Below, one piece after another: positions 33,935 to 38,407 of a stretch of 38,407 bases of DNA. The stretch's first letter is position 1. Each line of letters starts with the position of its first letter. The DNA comes from Clostridia bacterium. GTDB lineage: Bacteria; Bacillota; Clostridia; Oscillospirales; Acutalibacteraceae. The DNA is taken from NCBI GenBank assembly GCA_017513195.1, contig JAFXGM010000016.1:1-38407 (forward strand), in the 5' to 3' direction. The notes beneath the pieces were generated by a model. The model was not told the DNA's origin. It saw only the letters and a program-made list of their open reading frames with translations, and made no database searches. The position numbers were made by a program, and so were the translations under genes.

Positions 33935-33964
33935 TTGACAAAGCACCTTTTATTATGGTAATTT
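33935..33964 (+). promoter_or_regulatory. Candidate promoter of the ABC transporter-udk unit
   Basis: A perfect TTGACA (33935-33940) and TAATTT (33959-33964) are spaced by 18 nt, 30 nt before the ATG at 33994. Confidence 0.65.
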
Positions 33965-33993
33965 TAAATTATTAAAAGCGAAGGGGTGTTTAT

Positions 33994-35814
33994 ATGTTTT
34001 GCAAAAAGAAAGAGAAACAACATTTCTTTGAAGAACAAATAATAAAGACCGAAGACCGCTTTATAGACGCATATATGTCGGAAAACCCAAGCAAAATAAA
34101 GGCATTGCGACTCTTGTTTAAGCTATACAAGGGGCATTACGGCAGATTGTTGCTTGGTGCACTGATATACATTATTAAAGACAGTCCCACTTGGGTTTTA
34201 CCGCTAATTACCGCAAACGTTATAAATTTGGTTACCAGTCCCCCCGAAAACTTTTGGTTACAGATAATTATAAACGCTGTAATAGCCGGCTCTCTTTTGC
34301 TGATAAACATACCCTTTCACACACTGTACGTTAAAATCCTTTCTAAAGCAAACCGCAATGTAGAGGCAGGCCTTCGCGGAGCTATGGTGCGCAAACTTCA
34401 ACAGCTTTCTATTAGCTATCACAAAGACACTCAATCCGGCAAAATACAGTCAAAGGTTATGCGCGATGTTGAGGTAGTAACAGACCTTGCATCACACATT
34501 ATGAATACCATTTTGGGTACAATTATTAATTTGTGCATAACGCTTGTGGTTATAATTTCAAACAACATTGTCATTTTCTTTATGTTTTTGCTGCTTATTC
34601 CCGCGGCGGTTATTCTACAAAAAAGCTTTCATAAGATTATGCACACCCAGACAAAACAGTTTCGTGAAGAGCTTGAGAACACCTCGTCTGCCGTTTACGA
34701 TATGGAGGAGCTTATCCCCGTAACACGTGCACATAACCTTGAAAATACCGAGGTTAAAAAGCTTACCCGCGCTATTACAAAAATTGCCGAGCGCGGCTAT
34801 CGTTCAGACTCTACATATAGCTTTTTTGGTGCGTTAAGCTGGGCGCTTATGAATTTTTTCCAAATAGCTTGTCTTTTTGTAACCGTTTTTATGGCATTTA
34901 AAAAGTTCATATCCATAGGTGAAATATCTCTTTATCAGACATATTTTGTATCGCTTTCCGGCAATGTTATGTCTATTGTATATCTTCTTCCGGCAATAAC
35001 ACGTGGTGCCGATTCCATACGCTCTATCGGAGAAATATTGTCATCACACGACGTAGAAAAAAACAGCAATAAACCAAAACTTTCCAATCTTAAGGGTAGA
35101 TACGAATTTAAAAACGTTATATTTAATTACGATATGGAAACCCACGTGCTCAACGGCCTTGACCTTACTGTAAATGAGGGCGAAACCATTGCACTTGTTG
35201 GTGAATCCGGCAGCGGAAAAAGCACTATTATAAATCTTGTTACAGGCTTTAACCTTGCCGAAAGCGGCGAATTGCTCGTCGACGGACAAAATATAAACAG
35301 CTTTGACCTGCGTTCTTACAGAAGGTTTTTATCAGTAGTACCCCAACAGTCAATTCTGTTTTCCGGCACCGTTCGTGAAAATATAACCTATGGAAACGAA
35401 AACTATACCGAAAAGCAGTTGTCCGACGCCATACACGCGGCACAGCTTGACGACGTTGTAGCACGTTTGCCGCATGGTCTTGACACAAGCGTCGGCGAAC
35501 ACGGCGCAAAGCTATCGGGCGGGCAAAGGCAACGCATAACAATAGCGCGCGCCATTATACGCAACCCAAAGGTTATTATTTTTGATGAAGCAACAAGCGC
35601 GCTTGACAGCGTAACCGAGCGTGAAATTCAGGCAGCTATAGAAAACCTTACGCGCAATCGCACCACTTTTGTGGTAGCACATCGCCTTTCGACCATCAAA
35701 AACGCCGATAAAATTGCGGTTATAAGGGATGGTCGCTGTGTAGAATTTGGCACTTATGATGAGCTAATTGCCAAACGCGGAGAGTTTTTTGCATTTAAAG
35801 AAATTCAATCTTAA
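33994..35814 (+). CDS. ABC exporter half-transporter (fused permease and ATPase)
   Basis: This 606-residue membrane protein would work as a dimer to export a lipid, drug or peptide. A type-I exporter domain of six TMs covers about 45-345. The ATPase covers about 365-600 with Walker A GESGSGKST (403-411), signature LSGGQRQR (507-514), Walker B VIIFDEA (D531, E532) and the H-loop AHRLS (H563), all intact. It has no peptidase C39 domain. The N-terminus has a basic, charged stretch (CKKKEKQHFFEEQ). AAGGGGTG lies before the ATG. The substrate is unknown, and udk follows 20 nt downstream. Confidence 0.94.
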   Translation: MFCKKKEKQHFFEEQIIKTEDRFIDAYMSENPSKIKALRLLFKLYKGHYGRLLLGALIYIIKDSPTWVLPLITANVINLVTSPPENFWLQIIINAVIAGSLLLINIPFHTLYVKILSKANRNVEAGLRGAMVRKLQQLSISYHKDTQSGKIQSKVMRDVEVVTDLASHIMNTILGTIINLCITLVVIISNNIVIFFMFLLLIPAAVILQKSFHKIMHTQTKQFREELENTSSAVYDMEELIPVTRAHNLENTEVKKLTRAITKIAERGYRSDSTYSFFGALSWALMNFFQIACLFVTVFMAFKKFISIGEISLYQTYFVSLSGNVMSIVYLLPAITRGADSIRSIGEILSSHDVEKNSNKPKLSNLKGRYEFKNVIFNYDMETHVLNGLDLTVNEGETIALVGESGSGKSTIINLVTGFNLAESGELLVDGQNINSFDLRSYRRFLSVVPQQSILFSGTVRENITYGNENYTEKQLSDAIHAAQLDDVVARLPHGLDTSVGEHGAKLSGGQRQRITIARAIIRNPKVIIFDEATSALDSVTEREIQAAIENLTRNRTTFVVAHRLSTIKNADKIAVIRDGRCVEFGTYDELIAKRGEFFAFKEIQS

Positions 35815-35834
35815 CTTTAGTAGGAGAAGATATT

Positions 35835-36449
35835 ATGAAACCATACATTATCGGTATTGCAGGCGGTAGCGGTTCGGGTAAATCAACCTTTGCCGCAAGA
35901 ATAAAAGAAGCTTTTCCAACGCAAGTGTCACTTGTTAGCTGTGACAATTACTATCTTCCCCACGACGATTTACCGCTTGAAGAGCGCGCCCACCTAAACT
36001 ATGACGCGCCTGAGGCACTTGAATTTGACCTTATGGTTAAACACCTTGAGCAGCTAAAGAACGGACAAGCCGCCCTTTGCCCTGTATATGATTTTACCCG
36101 ACACACCCGTAGTGATAAGGTCGCCGAAATAAAACCCAGACCAATTATTTTAATCGACGGTATTCTCATTTTTCACGATGAGTCACTCCGAAACTGTATG
36201 GACCTTAAAATATACGTAGAAACCGACGCCGACGAGCGAATTTTGCGCCGTGCGCGTCGCGATATGCTCGAGCGCGGACGCGACCTTGACAGTGTTATTG
36301 ACCAATATCTGTCTACCGTAAAGCCGATGCATAACACCTATGTAAAACCTACCAAGGTTTTTGCCGATATTATTTTAAACGGCGGCAAAAACGAACAGGC
36401 GTTTGCACTTGTAAAAGCACAAATTGAGCAACTGCTTAACAATAAATAA
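35835..36449 (+). CDS. udk: Uridine kinase
   Basis: This 204-residue nucleoside kinase phosphorylates uridine and cytidine for pyrimidine salvage. It has the P-loop GGSGSGKST (10-18), SCDNYYLPHDDLP (substrate Asp), NYDAPEALEF and RRARRDMLERGRD with the lid arginines. Length matches the family (about 205-215). AGGAGA lies before the ATG. It is probably cotranscribed with the ABC exporter and ends at a strong terminator. Confidence 0.93.
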   Translation: MKPYIIGIAGGSGSGKSTFAARIKEAFPTQVSLVSCDNYYLPHDDLPLEERAHLNYDAPEALEFDLMVKHLEQLKNGQAALCPVYDFTRHTRSDKVAEIKPRPIILIDGILIFHDESLRNCMDLKIYVETDADERILRRARRDMLERGRDLDSVIDQYLSTVKPMHNTYVKPTKVFADIILNGGKNEQAFALVKAQIEQLLNNK

Positions 36450-36461
36450 TGTTCTTATATA

Positions 36462-36499
36462 AAAAAACTCAGTCTGCCATAAGGCAAACTGAGTTTTTT
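36462..36499. terminator. Bidirectional terminator between udk and the XRE regulator gene
   Basis: A 17-bp stem with one C-A mismatch closes an ATAA loop. The arms are AAAAAACTCAGTCTGCC and GGCAAACTGAGTTTTTT. It starts 12 nt after the udk stop and ends 1 nt before the XRE stop. Confidence 0.92.
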
Positions 36500-36500
36500 A

Positions 36501-37106
36501 TTATTTGAGCACCTTTTTGCACCAGGTACGCTTTTTGCATTTGGGGCATTTTAAATATCGGGTTGTTCCCATATGCATTGCATTTAGCGCCTCTGAATAG
36601 GTAGGCACTATTTCGCATCCGCATTTTTTACACTTGTAAACGCCTACGCTTACTTCAAGCTTCAACGCATAAAAACACGGAATTAAAAATACTATGCAAA
36701 GCCCTAAAAGCGTAACAATTTGCCAAACACCCTCGGGTATAAAAAACGCAGTAATAAAGCAGCCTGCCAAAAGCGCTATTATGCTTACTGTCATAATCAC
36801 CCACATTGATGTCCAAATAACTTTATTCTTTCGCTCTATTTCTTTTGATATATCAATTAAAAGCTGTTCGTTTTTTTGATTGCTGTTTTCCATACTTATT
36901 TTCTCCCCACTTAATAGTTCGTTTACGTTAATTTCAAGAATATCACATAACTGCAGCATTATTGAGGTGTCGGGCATAGCGATACCTCTTTCCCATTTAG
37001 ATATTGCCTTGTCGGTGATATTTAACCTATCTGCCAGTTGTAGCTGTGTTAACTTTACCGCCTTTCTGCGTTCGGCAATAAAGCGACCTATTTTTATTTG
37101 GTTCAT
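36501..37106 (-). CDS. XRE-family regulator with membrane segments and C-terminal zinc ribbon
   Basis: This 201-residue protein begins with a helix-turn-helix (about 5-60, TQLQLADRLNITDKAISKWE with PD(T/I)SIML). Two TMs follow (about 98-118 and 124-148) and a C-terminal zinc-ribbon-like part, CKKCGCE...CPKCKKRTWC. It is a membrane-bound transcription factor, probably local. Similar HTH-TM proteins are common in Clostridia and usually lack known signals. AAAGGAGG lies 6 nt before the ATG. The promoter contains a palindrome that may be its own operator. Confidence 0.9.
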   Translation of the reverse strand: MNQIKIGRFIAERRKAVKLTQLQLADRLNITDKAISKWERGIAMPDTSIMLQLCDILEINVNELLSGEKISMENSNQKNEQLLIDISKEIERKNKVIWTSMWVIMTVSIIALLAGCFITAFFIPEGVWQIVTLLGLCIVFLIPCFYALKLEVSVGVYKCKKCGCEIVPTYSEALNAMHMGTTRYLKCPKCKKRTWCKKVLK

Positions 37107-37127
37107 AAAGCGCCTCCTTTGACTTAA

Positions 37128-37156
37128 AGTATAAGCAGTTTTACGTAAAATTTACA
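37128..37156 (-). promoter_or_regulatory. XRE gene promoter with palindromic operator
   Basis: TGTAAA (37156-37151) and TATACT (37133-37128) are spaced by 17 nt on the minus strand. The 12-nt perfect palindrome TTTTACGTAAAA (37139-37150) fills the spacer, a good position for repression by the encoded HTH protein. Confidence 0.6.
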
Positions 37157-37204
37157 CCTACCGTTGGTTTAGTGGGAAGAAACAAACCGCAAGTAGAGTG
37201 TAAA
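37151..37204. repeat. Interrupted inverted repeat between the XRE and nitrilase genes
   Basis: TTTACAC (37151-37157) pairs with GTGTAAA (37198-37204), then TAC with GTA, then GGTTT (37166-37170) with AAACC (37184-37188). No U-tract follows, so it is not a standard terminator for the nitrilase gene. It could be a second half-site set for the XRE regulator or an RNA stem. Confidence 0.45.
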
Positions 37205-37227
37205 ACCGATAAAATTTTAGATAACTG

Positions 37228-38031
37228 TTACTTTTTGAAAACTTCAGGACGAAGTCCTTCGTTTATAAAATCATCGTTGAGAATCATACCTCCGCCAAAG
37301 CCTGCCGTGCGCATATGTTTCTGTTTTGGTTCAATGTCTACAGAAATCGCACCTGTTGATTTGCCCATATCTTTAAGTGCTTTTCCGTCAGGGGCGACTA
37401 TCATTGAGCAACCGCCCTTTTCATCGCTGTCCATAGAATAAGACGACTTTGCCACAAACGCATTGCAGCGGAAAGAAATCATCTTGGTTTGGGCACGGAT
37501 GATATCGGTAGCTTCGCCACGCTGATAACCGGGAATAAGAATTATATCGGGCTTTTTAGACGCCAAATACTCTATCTGTTCGTTAAAATAGACGTCATAA
37601 CAGGTCATAAAGCCAAATCGAATGCCGTCAAGGTCGCATGTGCAAGCGCCATCCCCGTATTTAACACCCAAGGTAACCTCGGATGGTGGCAGATGTATTT
37701 TGTCATAGACAAATGCAATATTGCCCTGCTTGTCGAATAGATAAGTGCTGTTTTTTATATCGCCGTTTCTCTCTTCCAGCACGTTAATAGCCACATAAGC
37801 AGATTTTTCCTTAGCAACCGCTGCTGCTTTTTTAAGCATCACTTTTGCACGTGGCATAGCCGCTTTTTCGCTTTCAACATCTGAAACGCCGCCTGCATTT
37901 GAATATTCCGGTAAAACTATCAGTGAATCTTTTTCGGCTTTTTCAAGCTCTTTTATTAAAAACTCTGCAATTTTTTCATCAGGATTATCACCGACAAAAT
38001 ATGGCGGTTGTACTACTGTGATATTCAACAT
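37228..38031 (-). CDS. Carbon-nitrogen hydrolase (nitrilase superfamily) amidase
   Basis: This 267-residue cytosolic enzyme has the complete triad: E42 (VLPEYSNAGG), K111 (VYDKIHLPPSE) and C144 (GFMTCYDVYF). The family hydrolyses omega-amides, N-carbamoyl compounds or related C-N bonds. The fit to deaminated glutathione amidase or omega-amidase is possible but not shown. AAGGGTG lies about 6 nt before the ATG, and a consensus-like promoter precedes it. Confidence 0.92.
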   Translation of the reverse strand: MLNITVVQPPYFVGDNPDEKIAEFLIKELEKAEKDSLIVLPEYSNAGGVSDVESEKAAMPRAKVMLKKAAAVAKEKSAYVAINVLEERNGDIKNSTYLFDKQGNIAFVYDKIHLPPSEVTLGVKYGDGACTCDLDGIRFGFMTCYDVYFNEQIEYLASKKPDIILIPGYQRGEATDIIRAQTKMISFRCNAFVAKSSYSMDSDEKGGCSMIVAPDGKALKDMGKSTGAISVDIEPKQKHMRTAGFGGGMILNDDFINEGLRPEVFKK

Positions 38032-38070
38032 TATTCACCCTTTTATAAATAGTTTTTATATCTTTTTTAC

Positions 38071-38099
38071 ATTATACTACCACAAAACCTCAAGTGCAA
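38071..38099 (-). promoter_or_regulatory. Sigma-A promoter of the nitrilase gene
   Basis: TTGCAC (38099-38094) and a perfect TATAAT (38076-38071) are spaced by 17 nt on the minus strand, about 40 nt before the ATG. A small CAAGGC/GCCTTG hairpin (38097-38111) overlaps the -35. Confidence 0.78.
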
Positions 38100-38123
38100 G
38101 GCAAAGCCTTGTGAAAATACTTC

Positions 38124-38195
38124 TTCACTATTCACTATTACTTATTACTTCCAAAAATCCTCTATATAAAAGCGCAGAGATTAGTGAAAAGTGAA
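38124..38195. repeat. Imperfect inverted repeat, MITE-like
   Basis: TTCACTATTCACTA (38124-38137) pairs with TAGTGAAAAGTGAA (38182-38195) with one mismatch over 14 bp, around a 44-nt loop. The arms are built from TTCACTA-type 7-mers, a pattern that resembles dispersed intergenic repeats of gut Clostridia. No coding potential is seen. Confidence 0.4.
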
Positions 38196-38200
38196 AAAGT

Positions 38201-38230
38201 AAAATCCCCATTCTTACGAATGAGGATTTT
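38201..38230 (-). terminator. Terminator-like hairpin at the right edge
   Basis: AAAATCCCCATTC (38201-38213) pairs with GAATGAGGATTTT (38218-38230), with one C-A mismatch and a TTAC loop. On the minus strand the stem is followed by ACTTTTTCAC. It probably ends a transcript coming from the right. Confidence 0.65.
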
Positions 38231-38233
38231 TTG

Positions 38234-38306
38234 GCAAGTTACACCGATTTAGATGTCGACACAAAACAATTCGATAAATTGTAGTTTATAATACCGTGTA
38301 ACTCGC
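38234..38306 (-). other. Long-range inverted repeat before the terminator, possible small RNA
   Basis: GCAAGTTACAC (38234-38244) pairs with GTGTAACTCGC (38296-38306) with one mismatch over 11 bp, and a terminator lies just beyond on the minus strand. This could be the body of a small RNA or the ends of a mobile repeat. The remaining bases to 38407 hold only a short hydrophobic frame end (see rejected items). Confidence 0.3.
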
Positions 38307-38407
38307 ATCGGATAATTTATTCATCGCTCTCTTATAGTGTTATTTCTCTTTATACGATTCCCATTGCCATTTCTACCAACAATGCAACGACAACGACCAA
38401 CGCCGAG

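Noticed and set aside
38350-38406. Hydrophobic frame on the minus strand entering from the right edge and stopping at 38350
   Set aside because: Only 18 codons are visible (Val/Ala/Leu-rich), so a real C-terminal membrane segment cannot be told from chance.

Overview
The window looks like a chromosomal segment of a low-GC, anaerobic, gut-type member of the Clostridia (Oscillospiraceae/Ruminococcaceae-like). This is inferred from the gene content: RqcH, TrmK, YhaM, DnaD, a Gram-positive LexA with a GAAC-N4-GTTC-type operator, a RAYT with the usual clostridial N-terminus, dockerin-bearing secreted proteins, strong Shine-Dalgarno sites and near-consensus sigma-A promoters. There is no rRNA, tRNA, CRISPR array or prophage.

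Region 1 (1-13.4 kb, minus strand) is the unusual part. A consensus promoter (13331-13359) and a folded leader of about 155 nt precede a 2175-residue secreted protein with an N-terminal cohesin-like domain and four copies of a large beta-helix-like module. Next come a strong intercistronic hairpin, a 37-residue acidic microprotein with an excellent ribosome binding site, three more hairpins, and a 1974-residue secreted protein. That second protein carries the same kind of module, a dockerin in mid-chain and a C-terminal GH16-type glucanase domain with an intact ExDxxE motif. A terminator closes the unit at 366-395. The signal peptide of a further secreted protein runs off the left edge.

Region 2 (13.4-22 kb, minus) is housekeeping. 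It holds a RAYT transposase with two inverted REP-like palindromes inside its own reading frame, a helicase loader and a DnaD-domain protein. Upstream lies a probable operon: membrane protein, CDF transporter, YhaM, DUF1858 protein, TrmK, RqcH and a TIM-barrel isomerase.

Region 3 (22-25 kb) has a two-gene TSUP permease, then lexA and rnhA on the plus strand, closed by a bidirectional terminator. Region 4 (24-33.6 kb) has two sugar-catabolic operons on the minus strand, on either side of lnt. One is GH127, creatininase family and PfkB kinase. The other is GH36/27-like, histidine phosphatase and GH78-like. None of the glycosidases has a signal peptide, so they probably cleave imported oligosaccharides or glycosides in the cytoplasm.

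Region 5 (33.6-38.4 kb) has a 61-residue conserved-looking small protein, an exporter-type ABC half-transporter with uridine kinase, an XRE regulator with a palindrome inside its own promoter, and a nitrilase-family amidase. The right edge (38.03-38.41 kb) is non-coding and rich in inverted repeats.

The best candidate for an undescribed system is the Region 1 operon: two giant modular secreted proteins that could pair through a cohesin-like and a dockerin domain, with a microprotein and RNA hairpins between them.
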